Below, one piece after another: positions 16,795 to 25,866 of a stretch of DNA of 64,000 nt. Made by a program: the position numbers and the translations under genes. The stretch comes from an uncultured Verrucomicrobiota bacterium (lineage in GTDB: Bacteria; Verrucomicrobiota; Kiritimatiellia; CAIVKH01). Under the pieces are notes generated by a model. That model was not told the DNA's origin and did not search any database. It saw only the letters and a list, made by a program, of their open reading frames with translations. Where the stretch lies: contig CALMYG010000160.1 of NCBI GenBank assembly GCA_937873455.1, positions 94,895 through 158,894 of the forward strand. The letters run 5' to 3'. Positions within the stretch are counted from its first letter, which is position 1. Each line of letters opens with the position of its first letter.

Positions 16795-17760
16795 TCAGGA
16801 TCCCGGAACGCTCAATTCGAAAAAGGTCTTGTAGATCGCGGCATCCACGTTGTTCAGGTTGTCCTGAAAATCGTCGATAAATTCATGAATGCCTTTTCGA
16901 ATAATGTCCTTGGTGCTGGTGAACGCCAATTCGGAGCGCAGGCTGCCAAGTTTCTGCTCGGCGTAGTTGGCGTAGGCGCCCATTGGCGTGCCGGTAATGT
17001 CATGCAGTGATTCTTCGCTCTTGGTAATACAATACAGCATGGCGCGCGGAAATTCGCCATCGAGCATGAGAAATTGAACGACTTTTTCCGGGGTGATCCG
17101 GCCGTGTCGTTTGCGGTACATCTCATAAGCGCTGGCGGAGCGTAACAGAGCGGACCATTGCAATTCATCATACGGGGTTCCGACATCGGCTAACGAAGGC
17201 AACAGGATGAAGTATTTCACGTCCAGCATCCGCGATGTTTTATCGGCGCGTTCCAGCAGGCGCCCCAAGCGGCAGAAATGCCAGCCTTCATTGTGGGTAA
17301 GCGTATTGTCGGTGATCCCGTCAAAAAGATTGCCGGCGAGTCGGATTTCCGTAAAAAACTGATGGGCGTCGGTGGTCAGCACTTCCCGTTTGTGGTTGGC
17401 GCGATCCCGGACCTTCAGATAGAGGCGATTCAGGTACTCCCACATTTCCGATGATATTGCCTCGCGAATGGTTCGGGCATTTTCCCGCGCCGAGCGAACA
17501 CAGGAAAAAATCGAATTGGGGTATTCCTTGTCGAAGGTGAGAAATTCAATGACATTGTCGCCGGTGGCCTGACCGTACTTGGCCTTGAACATTTCGTAAT
17601 CGCCGGTGATGCGCACGAGCGGCTCCCATTGTTCATGTCCTTCCAACTGTTGATCCAGAATCAGGCTGAGATTGACGTTGATGAAGCGGGAGATATTCTC
17701 CGCCCGCTCAACATAACGGCTCATCCAGTAAATGGAATCGGCGACGCGGCTGAGCATCAT
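16795..17760 (-). CDS. Alpha-E domain protein (DUF403)
   Basis: A 321-residue almost all-helical protein of the alpha-E family. It opens with [20 protein letters not shown], the family hallmark, and contains several RAD/ARENA-type helices ([14 protein letters not shown]). The function is unknown; it always travels with the circularly permuted ATP-grasp protein and often with a transglutaminase, as here. It overlaps the ATP-grasp gene by 4 bp, so equimolar synthesis is likely. Confidence 0.9.
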   Translation of the reverse strand: MMLSRVADSIYWMSRYVERAENISRFINVNLSLILDQQLEGHEQWEPLVRITGDYEMFKAKYGQATGDNVIEFLTFDKEYPNSIFSCVRSARENARTIREAISSEMWEYLNRLYLKVRDRANHKREVLTTDAHQFFTEIRLAGNLFDGITDNTLTHNEGWHFCRLGRLLERADKTSRMLDVKYFILLPSLADVGTPYDELQWSALLRSASAYEMYRKRHGRITPEKVVQFLMLDGEFPRAMLYCITKSEESLHDITGTPMGAYANYAEQKLGSLRSELAFTSTKDIIRKGIHEFIDDFQDNLNNVDAAIYKTFFELSVPGS

Positions 17761-19238
17761 GGCGATAGTCCTCCCCCGTGATTCGGCCCGGAATTTCTGC
17801 CGCCGTTTCCGGAGAGCACCCAGGTGTCCTTGCTGCCGCCTCCCTGGGACGAGTTGACCACCAATGACCCTTTTTTCAACGCTACGCGGGTGAGCCCGCC
17901 GGGTAGAACATAGATATCTTTGCCGTACAGGATATAGGGCCGTAAATCCACATGGCGGCCTTCTATGGTGTCGCCGGCGATGACCGGCACCCGCGAAAGT
18001 CCCAAGGTCGGTTGCGCGATATAATTTCTTGGCGACGCTTTAATTAAGGCGGCAAATTTTTCCCGCTCGGCTTCGCTGGCGTGAGGGCCGACCAGCATGC
18101 CGTAGCCGCCGGACTCGTTGGCGGCTTTGACGACCAGTTTATCCAGGTTGTCCAGGACATGGCGGCGATCGTTTTCCTGCCAACACAAGTAGGTCGGAAC
18201 GTTCGGAAGGATCGCGTCTTCCCCGAGATAATAACGAATCATTTTGGGAACATACGCATAAACCACCTTGTCATCCGCAACGCCCGTTCCCGGGGCGTTG
18301 GCCAACGCCACTCGACCGGCTCGGTAAACCTCCATGAGGCCGGGAACTCCGAGGGCGGAGTCGGGTCGAAACGCTTGAGGGTCCAGGAAATCATCGTCGA
18401 TGCGACGGTAAATGACATCTACGCGTTGCAAGCCTCTGGTGGTGCGCATGTGCACGAAGCCGTCCTGGACGATCAGGTCGCGACCCTCCACCAGCTCCAC
18501 GCCCATTTGTTGAGCCAGAAAGGAATGCTCAAAATAAGCCGAGTTATAAATGCCGGGAGTGAGAACGACTACTTCGGGGTTTGCAATGTGAGCCGGGGCG
18601 AGTTGTTGCAATATATCCAGCAGTTTGCCCGGGTAGTCGGAAACGGATCGCACATGGGTATCCGCAAAAACACCGGGGAACGTGTTTTTCATGACCCGCC
18701 GGTTTTCCAGGACATACGACACACCGGAAGGGCAGCGCAGGTTGTCCTCCAGCACATATATTTGTCCGTCACGGTCGCGCACCAGATCCGTTCCGGTCAC
18801 ATGGCACCAGATTCCTCCGGGAGGTTTGAGGCCCTCACAAATGGACCGGTAGGTTTTCGCCGACCGAATGACATCCTCGGGAATGACGCCATCCTTGACG
18901 ATGCGCGCCTGATCGTAAATATCCTGAAGAAAGAGATTCAGCGCATGAATGCGTTGCCGTAAGCCGCTCTCGATGACGCGCCACTCGTCGGCCGGTACAA
19001 TGCGAGGGATGATATCAAAAGGAAAAATTTTCTCCGTGCCTTCGTTGTCGGAATAGACCTGGAAGGTGATGCCCAAATTCAACAGTGCGCGTTCCGCGGC
19101 CTGCTGATAACGAAGCAATTCACCTTCGGACAAGGAGCGGAGACGCTGGTAAAGCACCAAGGCGCCCGAACGGGGGGTCCCGTCCGGATTAAACATCTCA
19201 TCGTAAAACCCGTCCAATTGATACTGCTCAAACCGCAT
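17757..19238 (-). CDS. Circularly permuted ATP-grasp type 2 protein
   Basis: A 493-residue protein of the CP-ATP-grasp family (former DUF404/407). Typical blocks are [15 protein letters not shown], the [11 protein letters not shown] helix, [20 protein letters not shown] with acidic metal residues, and [19 protein letters not shown]-grasp enzymes make acyl-phosphate intermediates and usually join carboxylates to amines, which suggests a peptide- or amide-forming role with the two downstream genes. First gene of its operon; a 314-bp divergent region with a long hairpin separates it from nadD. Confidence 0.9.
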   Translation of the reverse strand: MRFEQYQLDGFYDEMFNPDGTPRSGALVLYQRLRSLSEGELLRYQQAAERALLNLGITFQVYSDNEGTEKIFPFDIIPRIVPADEWRVIESGLRQRIHALNLFLQDIYDQARIVKDGVIPEDVIRSAKTYRSICEGLKPPGGIWCHVTGTDLVRDRDGQIYVLEDNLRCPSGVSYVLENRRVMKNTFPGVFADTHVRSVSDYPGKLLDILQQLAPAHIANPEVVVLTPGIYNSAYFEHSFLAQQMGVELVEGRDLIVQDGFVHMRTTRGLQRVDVIYRRIDDDFLDPQAFRPDSALGVPGLMEVYRAGRVALANAPGTGVADDKVVYAYVPKMIRYYLGEDAILPNVPTYLCWQENDRRHVLDNLDKLVVKAANESGGYGMLVGPHASEAEREKFAALIKASPRNYIAQPTLGLSRVPVIAGDTIEGRHVDLRPYILYGKDIYVLPGGLTRVALKKGSLVVNSSQGGGSKDTWVLSGNGGRNSGPNHGGGLSP

Positions 19239-19552
19239 ACAAATTCAACTTTCTGGAAATGTAAAAGCAATATTCATGCCAAGGCACAAACAAGCTGCTT
19301 CCGCTCGGGAATCACCCGCAATCGCGATTGATTCGTGGGATTGGGCGGAAGCTTTGTGAATTCAATTTAAACAATAATGTGTTTAACGCAAGTAAACAAT
19401 ACATAATTGTTCGTGATATGAACTGTCATCTTTACGTCAGGTGAATTATCGTTGGCGCATGGATCAGCGATTTCGATATGGATGTTCCGGGTTGGCGATG
19501 AGGCCGGATGGGGTGCCGACCCCGTCGCTATTGGCAAACAAGGAAGCCCATC
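19239..19552. other. 314-bp divergent intergenic region (ATP-grasp operon / nadD)
   Basis: No coding frame with recognisable content was found. The left part is AT-rich, with an ACAATAATG / ACAATACATAATTGT-like stretch around 19370-19410 that probably holds promoters for both directions. It contains the stem-loop listed at 19297-19352. The right part has higher G+C and includes the GCCGACCCCGTCGC segment before nadD. Confidence 0.5.
19297..19352. promoter_or_regulatory. Nested inverted repeats in the ATP-grasp/nadD intergenic region
   Basis: Outer arms GCTTCCGC (19297-19304) and GCGGAAGC (19345-19352) enclose a second pair GAATCA/TGATTC (19308-19313 / 19329-19334) around the perfect 12-bp palindrome CAATCGCGATTG (19319-19330). 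The palindromic centre suits an operator; the outer stem suits a leader RNA structure on the ATP-grasp transcript. No known riboswitch pattern recognised. Confidence 0.4.
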
Positions 19553-20170
19553 GTGAGGCGTAAAAAATTTGCAATTTTTGGCGGAAGTTTTAATCCCATC
19601 CACCTCGGGCATTTGATTATGGCGCAGGACGCAGCAGGCGCCTACGGATTGGATCGAATCTATTTCGTGCCAGCCGCTTGCCCGCCCCATAAACCATCCG
19701 GCTCGCTGATTACCCCCCAGCACCGGTTGGAAATGGTTGGCCTGGCGTTGGCGGGTCGGACGGATTGGCTGGTTTCCGACGTGGAAATCCGTCGGGGCGG
19801 GATTTCCTATTCCATTGATACCGTGCGTTATTTTTCGGATTTACACCCTGATGCCGAGTGGTATTTCATCATCGGTGGCGATACGTTGCCGGAACTTCAT
19901 ACGTGGAAGGAAATCAATTCCCTGTTGCGCGAATGCCGCTTTATTACCGTGGTTCGTCCAGGGTTTGAGTCGGAAGGCTTGAGCGCGCAGGCGCTTCGTT
20001 TACCAGCCGAGCTGGTGAATGATGTGATGTCCCGCCTGGTAGTCGGGCACGCCATTGGCATATCATCAACGGATATTCGTATGAGGATTGCGAATCGGGA
20101 GCCTATCCGTTATCTTGTTGCCGAATCCGTGGAGGCCTACATCCACGAGCACAGCATTTACCCATTATGA
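19553..20170 (+). CDS. nadD: Nicotinate-nucleotide adenylyltransferase
   Basis: A 205-residue enzyme joining nicotinate mononucleotide and ATP to form deamido-NAD. The nucleotidyltransferase signature GGSFNPIHLGHL and the C-terminal ISSTDIRMRI motif are both present. The start is taken at GTG 19553, preceded by AAGGAAG with good spacing; upstream in-frame codons have no family similarity. The stop overlaps the rsfS start by 4 bp, the common nadD-rsfS arrangement. Confidence 0.95.
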   Translation: MRRKKFAIFGGSFNPIHLGHLIMAQDAAGAYGLDRIYFVPAACPPHKPSGSLITPQHRLEMVGLALAGRTDWLVSDVEIRRGGISYSIDTVRYFSDLHPDAEWYFIIGGDTLPELHTWKEINSLLRECRFITVVRPGFESEGLSAQALRLPAELVNDVMSRLVVGHAIGISSTDIRMRIANREPIRYLVAESVEAYIHEHSIYPL

Positions 20171-20517
20171 GCAAAAAGAAAAATAAAACCTTACTCGCGA
20201 TCCAAGAAGCCAAGGCAATTTTGGATGATAAAAAAGCCGAAAATATTGTCGTGCTCGACGTACGAAACCTTTCCACGGTTACCGATTACTACCTGGTATG
20301 CACCGGCAACAATTCTCGACACCTCAAAGCGCTGGCCGATGCTTGTGTCGATGCCTTGATCCCGCAGGATCTAAAACCCTATCGGCAATCCGGCACGCCC
20401 GAAAGCGCATGGTTGGTTTTGGACTATCTGGATTTTGTCGTACACGTCTTTGACCAGCGTGCGCGGGAACACTATGCGTTGGAAACCTTATGGAAAGACG
20501 CGCCGCGCGTATCCTGA
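20167..20517 (+). CDS. rsfS: Ribosomal silencing factor RsfS
   Basis: A 116-residue RsfS/Iojap-family protein that binds ribosomal protein uL14 and blocks subunit joining when nutrients are low. Typical features are VVLDVRNLSTVTDYYLVCTG in the first half and the conserved VHVFDQRAREHYALETLW block near the end. Coupled to nadD. Length and context are standard. Confidence 0.95.
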   Translation: MSKKKNKTLLAIQEAKAILDDKKAENIVVLDVRNLSTVTDYYLVCTGNNSRHLKALADACVDALIPQDLKPYRQSGTPESAWLVLDYLDFVVHVFDQRAREHYALETLWKDAPRVS

Positions 20518-20606
20518 TGCATGGCGCTTTTGCTCGCGTCATCGTGACGTCCCGTCCCGGCAACAACCAGTCCCTGGCGGCAACGCAGCGGGAGCGTGAT
20601 CCGGGG

Positions 20607-20635
20607 TTGTCAGCAGGATGAGGCTGTACTAAAAT
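20607..20635 (+). promoter_or_regulatory. Putative sigma70 promoter of the uridine phosphorylase-like gene
   Basis: TTGTCA (20607-20612) and TAAAAT (20630-20635) are separated by exactly 17 bases. The expected start of transcription is near 20642, and an AGGAGG ribosome binding site (about 20649-20654) lies shortly before the ATG at 20665. Consensus match only. Confidence 0.5.
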
Positions 20636-20664
20636 TACTTTCTTAATCAGGAGGTTGTAGCGCA

Positions 20665-21459
20665 ATGAGCAAAAAAAATGCCCAAATTATTTCCGGACTT
20701 GGCGACGGCGATGTCGCCCCCTATGTCTTTTTGCCGGGTGACCCTGGGCGGGTGCCCAAAATTTCCGCTCATTGGGATTCTTTTGAAGAGGTTATCCGGG
20801 TCCGCGAGTATGTCGTGCATGTCGGTGAAAAAGATGGGGTGCCGATGACCGCCGCCTCCACCGGTATCGGTGCGCCTTCCACCGCGATTATCATGGAGGA
20901 ATTGGCCAATATCGGAGCGCATACCTTCATCCGGGTCGGCAACAGCGGGGCCATCGCCGATCATGTTCAACTTGGCGACTACGTGATCTCGACCGGTGCG
21001 GTGCGCGACGAGGGAACGTCGAAAAGTTATGTCGCCCCGGAATATCCGGCCGTCGCCCATTACGAGGTGGTTAACGCGCTGGTCGCTTCGGCCAAGGCCC
21101 GCGATGTCACCTTCCATACCGGCATCGTCGTTTCCGTCGACGGTTTCTACTCGCGAAATAAAGTCTATGGTCCCGATGGACAAAGCCTTCTGACCATGGC
21201 TCATGGCGGTTATGAGCAGTCCCGGATGAATCACTATGTCCGGGATTGGAAGCGCGCCCGGGTGCTGAATGTAGAAATGGAATCCGGAGTCGTATTCACC
21301 CTTGCCAATCTGTTTGGCTTGCGGGCCGGGACCATTTGCACGGTGTCCGATCGTACACCATGGTCATCGCCGGGCCAGGATGCCTTGTCCTTGGATCAGA
21401 ATATCCATGGCGCCATTGATGTGGCGATTGATGCAGTGATTCGATTGGCTCGCGGGTAG
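20665..21459 (+). CDS. udp: Uridine phosphorylase-like nucleoside phosphorylase
   Basis: A 264-residue NP-I family enzyme that splits a nucleoside with phosphate to base and ribose 1-phosphate. The phosphate-binding Gly/Asp/Arg motif LPGDPGRV lies near the N-terminus, STGIGAPS after it, and the ribose/base-binding ARVLNVEMESG near residue 200. The pattern favours uridine phosphorylase over purine phosphorylases. It has its own promoter candidate and a strong SD. Base specificity would need an assay. Confidence 0.85.
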   Translation: MSKKNAQIISGLGDGDVAPYVFLPGDPGRVPKISAHWDSFEEVIRVREYVVHVGEKDGVPMTAASTGIGAPSTAIIMEELANIGAHTFIRVGNSGAIADHVQLGDYVISTGAVRDEGTSKSYVAPEYPAVAHYEVVNALVASAKARDVTFHTGIVVSVDGFYSRNKVYGPDGQSLLTMAHGGYEQSRMNHYVRDWKRARVLNVEMESGVVFTLANLFGLRAGTICTVSDRTPWSSPGQDALSLDQNIHGAIDVAIDAVIRLARG

Positions 21460-21482
21460 TTTTATCCGGTCGGCCTCGCCAC

Positions 21483-22943
21483 TCAGCAACTATAGGCAGT
21501 CGAGGCCGTGGTTCCGCCACGCCCGGTCCAGTTGGTGTGGAAATACGTGCCGCGCGACCGGTCGACCCGCTCGTAGGTGTGCGCCCCGAAATAATCCCTT
21601 TGGGCCTGCAAGAGGTTGGCGGGAAGCCGAGCGGTGCGATACCCATCGTAATAGGCGAGGGCGCTGCTGATCGCCGGGGCGGGAATGCCGGTGCTCGCCG
21701 ACAGCGCGACGACCTTGCGCCACGAGGTTTGGGCCTTGCGCATGGCTCGGGTGAAAAACGGGTCGAGCAACAGGTTGGTGAGTTCGGGATTCTTGTCGAA
21801 TGCCTTTTTGATATTGCCAAGAAAGGCGGAGCGGATGATGCATCCTCCGCGCCACATCAGGGCAATGGCTCCGTAGTTGAGATTCCACGCATACTGGTTG
21901 GAAACCGCCCGCATGAGCTGATAACCCTGGGCGTAGGACGCGATCTTGGAGGCGTAGAGCGCTTGCATGAGGTGTTTGATCATCGTGGCACGGTTGCCTT
22001 TGAAGGGCTTGGCCGCAGGACCGGGCAGGACTTTGGAAGCGGCGTCGCGCTCGTCCTTGAGCGCGGATAAGCACCGCGCGAATACGGCCTCGCCGATGAG
22101 GGTCAGCGGCTGGCCGCTGTCCAGCGCGGCGAGTACGGTCCATTTCCCGGTGCCTTTCTGGCCGGCGGCATCGAGAATCAAGTCGACCACTTCGCGGCCC
22201 TCCTCGTCGCGGTAGCCGAGGATGTCGCGCGTAATTTCGATGAGATAGGAGTCGAGCACGCCCTCGTTCCATTCCTTGAACACGGCGGCCATTTCTTCGT
22301 TGCTCATGCCGAGGCCCTGTTTCATCAACTGGTACACCTCGCAGATCATCTGCATGTCGCCATACTCGATGCCGTTGTGGACCATTTTGACAAAATGTCC
22401 GGCCCCGCCGCCGCCGACCCACTCGCAGCAGGGTTCGCCCTTGTCGGTTTTTGCGGCGATGGCCTGGAAGATGCTTTTTATATGCGGCCAGGCTTCCTTC
22501 GAGCCGCCGGGCATGATGCTTGGACCGAGTAGGGCGCCTTCTTCGCCCCCGCTGACCCCGGTGCCGATGTAAAGCAACCCACTGGCTTCCAGCTTTTTCA
22601 CCCGCCGCTCCGAGTCGGGGTAGTGTGAATTGCCGCCATCGATGATGATGTCGCCGGGCTCGAGCAGGGGAACAAGCTGTTCAATCACCGCATCCACCGG
22701 CGATCCGGCCTTCACCATGATCATCACCCGGCGCGGGCGTTTGAGGGTGGCGACCAGTTCCGGCAAGGAGTAAGTCCCGATGATGGTTTTGCCGGCGGCC
22801 CGACCCTTGATGAATTCGTCCACCTTGGCGGTGGTCCGGTTGTAGGCAGTCACGGTGAATCCGTGGTTGGCCATATTAAGGATGAGGTTTTCGCCCATGA
22901 CGGCGAGGCCGATGACGGCGATGTCGGATGGTGGATGGTTCAT
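21483..22943 (-). CDS. gnd: 6-phosphogluconate dehydrogenase, decarboxylating
   Basis: A 486-residue enzyme, standard length, converting 6-phosphogluconate to ribulose 5-phosphate, CO2 and NAD(P)H. The cofactor loop GLAVMGENLILNMA with a following YNRT (NADP-type), the substrate motif GVSGGEEGA, and the catalytic Lys in HFVKMVHNGIEYGD are all seen. The start is the ATG at 22943 with AGGAAT upstream; the frame extends 56 codons further up, but that part has no family similarity and covers a repeat-like segment. It is the last enzyme of the proposed uronate-to-pentose route with the genes to its right. Confidence 0.95.
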   Translation of the reverse strand: MNHPPSDIAVIGLAVMGENLILNMANHGFTVTAYNRTTAKVDEFIKGRAAGKTIIGTYSLPELVATLKRPRRVMIMVKAGSPVDAVIEQLVPLLEPGDIIIDGGNSHYPDSERRVKKLEASGLLYIGTGVSGGEEGALLGPSIMPGGSKEAWPHIKSIFQAIAAKTDKGEPCCEWVGGGGAGHFVKMVHNGIEYGDMQMICEVYQLMKQGLGMSNEEMAAVFKEWNEGVLDSYLIEITRDILGYRDEEGREVVDLILDAAGQKGTGKWTVLAALDSGQPLTLIGEAVFARCLSALKDERDAASKVLPGPAAKPFKGNRATMIKHLMQALYASKIASYAQGYQLMRAVSNQYAWNLNYGAIALMWRGGCIIRSAFLGNIKKAFDKNPELTNLLLDPFFTRAMRKAQTSWRKVVALSASTGIPAPAISSALAYYDGYRTARLPANLLQAQRDYFGAHTYERVDRSRGTYFHTNWTGRGGTTASTAYSC

Positions 22944-22970
22944 GAGTGTATTCCTGGGTTGACGTTCTGG

Positions 22971-23059
22971 CGCCCCTTCAGGGTGCGGGGATTTGAGGCG
23001 CCGGGCGATAATCCCCGGGCGTTGCCAGAGGCTGGGGTCTGGCAGGCCTTCAGCCTGCG
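22971..23059. repeat. Cluster of short GC-rich palindromes (interspersed-repeat-like)
   Basis: The gnd/uxaC intergenic segment holds CCCTTCAGGG (22974-22983), a CCCCGGGC...GGCTGGGG arm pair near 23013-23036, and GCAGGC-CTTCA-GCCTGC (23042-23058 region). All are compact hairpins with GG-rich flanks. The composition differs from the coding neighbours and resembles dispersed repeats common in PVC-group genomes; only one copy occurs in this window, so its repeat nature is inferred. Confidence 0.4.
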
Positions 23060-23079
23060 GGAATGGTATAGACGACCCT

Positions 23080-24510
23080 TCATGACCGAACCCCACAATA
23101 GGTTTTTGCATTCCGGTAACAAATCGCTTCGACGATCGAACCTATATGCTTGAGGTCATGGGGGACCTGGCCATGCTTCATCGCGCGGCCAAACAGATCG
23201 CACACAATACGCCGGAAATATTCGTGGCGGCTGTAGGATAAAAAGGACCGCGAGTCGGTGATCATGCCGATGAACCGGCTGATCAGACCCATGTTGGCAA
23301 GGGCGTTCATCTGGCGTTCCATACCGTCTTTTTGATCAAGGAACCACCAGGCGCTTCCATACTGGATTTTTCCGGGAATCCCACCGCCTTGAAAATTACC
23401 AGCCATGGCCGCGAATACTTCATTATCCGCCGGGTTGAGATTGTAGAGAATCGTTTTAGGCAGATGGTCCTCCCGATCCAACCGGTCGAGGATACAAGCA
23501 AGGCCACGCGCTACCGGACGATCGCCTATGGTGTCGCATCCGGCATCGGACCCGAATCGTTTGGCCATCCGGGTAGTGACGTTGCGCAGCGCGCCGATAT
23601 GAAACTGCTGAATCCAACCACGCGCGGCGTAACTTTTTCCCAGATGATACAACATTCCGGCCCGGAAAGTTCCGGACTGCCCGGCGGAGAGCGGTTTGCC
23701 CGATACCAGTGTTCGGAAGCATCGACGCAGGTCCGCCCCGGTGAAGTCCTCCTCCGGTGGCGCCTCGAGGGCATGGTCGGACATCCGGCATCCAAGCGCG
23801 GCGAAGGCATCCATGCGTGTTTCGTGGGCGGAAACAAAATCATCGTATGAGCGGATCGTCAGGTTGGCTGCCGCACCCAGAGCGTCCACGTAACTACGGA
23901 ACGATGCGGGATCACCGGGGTTGATTCCGCGATCCGGCCGGAAGGTGGGAATCACCTCGGCCGGGCAGTCGCCTTGGTCCTTGATGTGCCGGTGATGGAG
24001 CAGGTCATCCGCCGGATCGTCGGTGGTGCCGACCAGTTCCACCTTCCAGCTTTTCAGAATGCCATGAGCGGAAAGGGCGGGGGTCTGAAGTTTTTTCCCC
24101 ATGCGCGTCCAGATGGCGGCGGCGGATGCCGGGGTAAGCCATTGTTGGATGCCGAAAGGGCGTTTGAGTTCCAGATGCGTCCAGTGGAACAGCGGATTGA
24201 GCACCGTCTGCGGAACCGTCTCCGCCCATTTCATGAATTTATCGCGCGGCGAAGCGTCGCCGGTGATGTACCTTTCATCCACGCCGTTTGCCCGCATGGC
24301 CCGCCATTTATAATGATCGCCCTCCAGCCAGATTTCCGTCGGGTGGGCGAAGGTCCGGTTGGTGGCCAGATCGCGCGGGGGAAGGTGGCAGTGGTAGTCG
24401 ATGATCGGCAATTGCTTGGCGACATCGTGATAGAGGCGGCACGATTGCCGGGTGGTCAGGAGAAAGTCCTCGTCGAAGATGCCGGGCGCGGCGGATGCTG
24501 TTTCAGGCAT
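23080..24510 (-). CDS. uxaC: Uronate isomerase
   Basis: A 476-residue amidohydrolase-superfamily enzyme that turns D-glucuronate to D-fructuronate and galacturonate to tagaturonate. The metal-site HCHLPP motif (IIDYHCHLPP), LVGTTDDPADDLLHH, TFRPDR and the late MITDSRSFLSYSRHEYFRR block are all typical. It shares 8 bp with the gluconokinase gene upstream, pointing to one transcript. Starts at ATG 24510. The enzyme supplies the uronate entry to the proposed route. Confidence 0.95.
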   Translation of the reverse strand: MPETASAAPGIFDEDFLLTTRQSCRLYHDVAKQLPIIDYHCHLPPRDLATNRTFAHPTEIWLEGDHYKWRAMRANGVDERYITGDASPRDKFMKWAETVPQTVLNPLFHWTHLELKRPFGIQQWLTPASAAAIWTRMGKKLQTPALSAHGILKSWKVELVGTTDDPADDLLHHRHIKDQGDCPAEVIPTFRPDRGINPGDPASFRSYVDALGAAANLTIRSYDDFVSAHETRMDAFAALGCRMSDHALEAPPEEDFTGADLRRCFRTLVSGKPLSAGQSGTFRAGMLYHLGKSYAARGWIQQFHIGALRNVTTRMAKRFGSDAGCDTIGDRPVARGLACILDRLDREDHLPKTILYNLNPADNEVFAAMAGNFQGGGIPGKIQYGSAWWFLDQKDGMERQMNALANMGLISRFIGMITDSRSFLSYSRHEYFRRIVCDLFGRAMKHGQVPHDLKHIGSIVEAICYRNAKTYCGVRS

Positions 24511-25006
24511 GGCGGTTGATCCTTTCCGCCGCTTCAGCGGCGATGGCGTCGATTAGTCCCTCGCAGGGCAGGATGATGGCGTCGGCCGGTTCCTCAAGGG
24601 TGATGAGCTGGCTATCGAGCATGCCCGCTTTCATGAAATGCCCGATTCGTTTATTCATATTGCGCAACAGCGCCTCACGTTCGCCCTTCAGATATACGAA
24701 TCGCGCATGGGAAAGCCCCCGGGTCAGTCGATCTCGGTACACCTGGCGGAGAGCCGAGCAGGAGAGCACCACCGACTCGCCGCGTTCCGCCGCGTCCTTC
24801 AACCGGGTGTGCAACACATCGAGCCAGGGCCAGCGATCCTCGTCGGTGAGCGGAATACCGGCGCTCATTTTGTCGATGTTCGCTTTCGGATGAAAATCAT
24901 CGCCCTCGATGTAGCGCCATCCAAGCCGTGTGGCAAGCGCGCGGCCAACCGACGACTTCCCGCATCCGCTGACGCCCATGACGACAATCTGTTGGGGATG
25001 GATCAT
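24503..25006 (-). CDS. gntK: Gluconokinase
   Basis: A 167-residue P-loop kinase of the GntK/IdnK type that phosphorylates D-gluconate at C6. Walker A is MGVSGCGKSS; RYIEGDDFHPKANIDKM and SCSALRQVYRDRL are family-specific blocks. ATG 25006 is chosen because GGGAAG precedes it and family similarity starts there; an upstream in-frame start at 25069 would overlap the neighbouring gene. Lies in the same strand order as uxaC and the mannonate oxidoreductase-type SDR. Confidence 0.93.
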   Translation of the reverse strand: MIHPQQIVVMGVSGCGKSSVGRALATRLGWRYIEGDDFHPKANIDKMSAGIPLTDEDRWPWLDVLHTRLKDAAERGESVVLSCSALRQVYRDRLTRGLSHARFVYLKGEREALLRNMNKRIGHFMKAGMLDSQLITLEEPADAIILPCEGLIDAIAAEAAERINRHA

Positions 25007-25044
25007 AGCTTCCCGTTTTGCTGACTCGTCGCCCTGCGCCGGCG

Positions 25045-25866
25045 TTAAACGCCCGCGTAGGCGGAGCATCCCCCGTCGACCGCGATGACGGTTCCCGTGA
25101 CAAACTTGGCCGCGGGAGACAGCAACCAGATCGCCGCGCCGAATAGGTCCTCCGGCGTACCAAAGCGGCGCATCGGGGTGTGGTCGATGATACGTTCGCC
25201 GCGCTCGGTGAGCGATTGGTCCTCCGGCTTGGTTAATAAAAATCTATTTTGCTCCGTGAGGAAAAAACCCGGGGCGAGGGCGTTTACGCGAATGCGAGGC
25301 GAATGCTTTTGCGCCATCTCTACCGCCAGCCACTGGGTAAAGTTATTCAGGGCGGCCTTCGCGGCGGAATATCCCACGATCCGGGTCAGCGGGCGCAGGG
25401 CGCTCAGGGAGGATATGTTTACGATCACGCCCTCGCCTTGAGCGGCGAAGATGCGTCCGGCGGCCTGGCTGGGCAGTAGGCTTCCCATGAGATTAAGATC
25501 GACCACCGCACGCAGGGCTTCCGGAGGAAGATCAAAGAACGACCGGGTTTCATGGGTGGTGGCATCGGTTTGATTGCCGCCGGCGCCATTGATTAAAAAG
25601 TCGATGCGGCCATAGGCGGCCACGGCGGCATCCATGGCGCGCTGAACGCCGTTCGGATCGGTTACATCGGCGGCGACGGCCAGAGCGTGGCCGCCGGCGT
25701 TTCGAATCGAATCCGCCGTGGCTTCCACCCGCGAAGCGGTGCGGCCGACGGCAATCACCCGCACACCACGGCGTGCCAATTCGCACGCTAATGCACCCAT
25801 CAGCACGCCGCCGGCGCCGGTGATCAAGCCAACCTGGTCATGGAGGGTGAACAATGGGTCCGTCAT
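25045..25866 (-). CDS. SDR of the D-mannonate oxidoreductase (fructuronate reductase) type
   Basis: A 273-residue SDR. It has TGAGGVLMGAL as cofactor loop, NGAGG, the catalytic Ser in VNISSLSA, and YSAAK Tyr/Lys. The segments FFDLPPEALR, NFTQWLAVEMA, NALAPGFFLTEQNR and HTPMRRFG closely follow the B. subtilis YjmF-type fructuronate reductases as I recall them. It would reduce fructuronate to D-mannonate; a gluconate 5-dehydrogenase is the alternative. The start at 25866 shares the CATG palindrome with the divergent LarA-like gene. First gene of the minus-strand block with gntK, uxaC and gnd. Confidence 0.8.
   Translation of the reverse strand: MTDPLFTLHDQVGLITGAGGVLMGALACELARRGVRVIAVGRTASRVEATADSIRNAGGHALAVAADVTDPNGVQRAMDAAVAAYGRIDFLINGAGGNQTDATTHETRSFFDLPPEALRAVVDLNLMGSLLPSQAAGRIFAAQGEGVIVNISSLSALRPLTRIVGYSAAKAALNNFTQWLAVEMAQKHSPRIRVNALAPGFFLTEQNRFLLTKPEDQSLTERGERIIDHTPMRRFGTPEDLFGAAIWLLSPAAKFVTGTVIAVDGGCSAYAGV

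Noticed and set aside
22944..23111. 56-residue N-terminal extension of 6-phosphogluconate dehydrogenase
   Set aside because: The family starts at ATG 22943, which has a ribosome binding site; the extension covers repeat-like DNA and overlaps uxaC.
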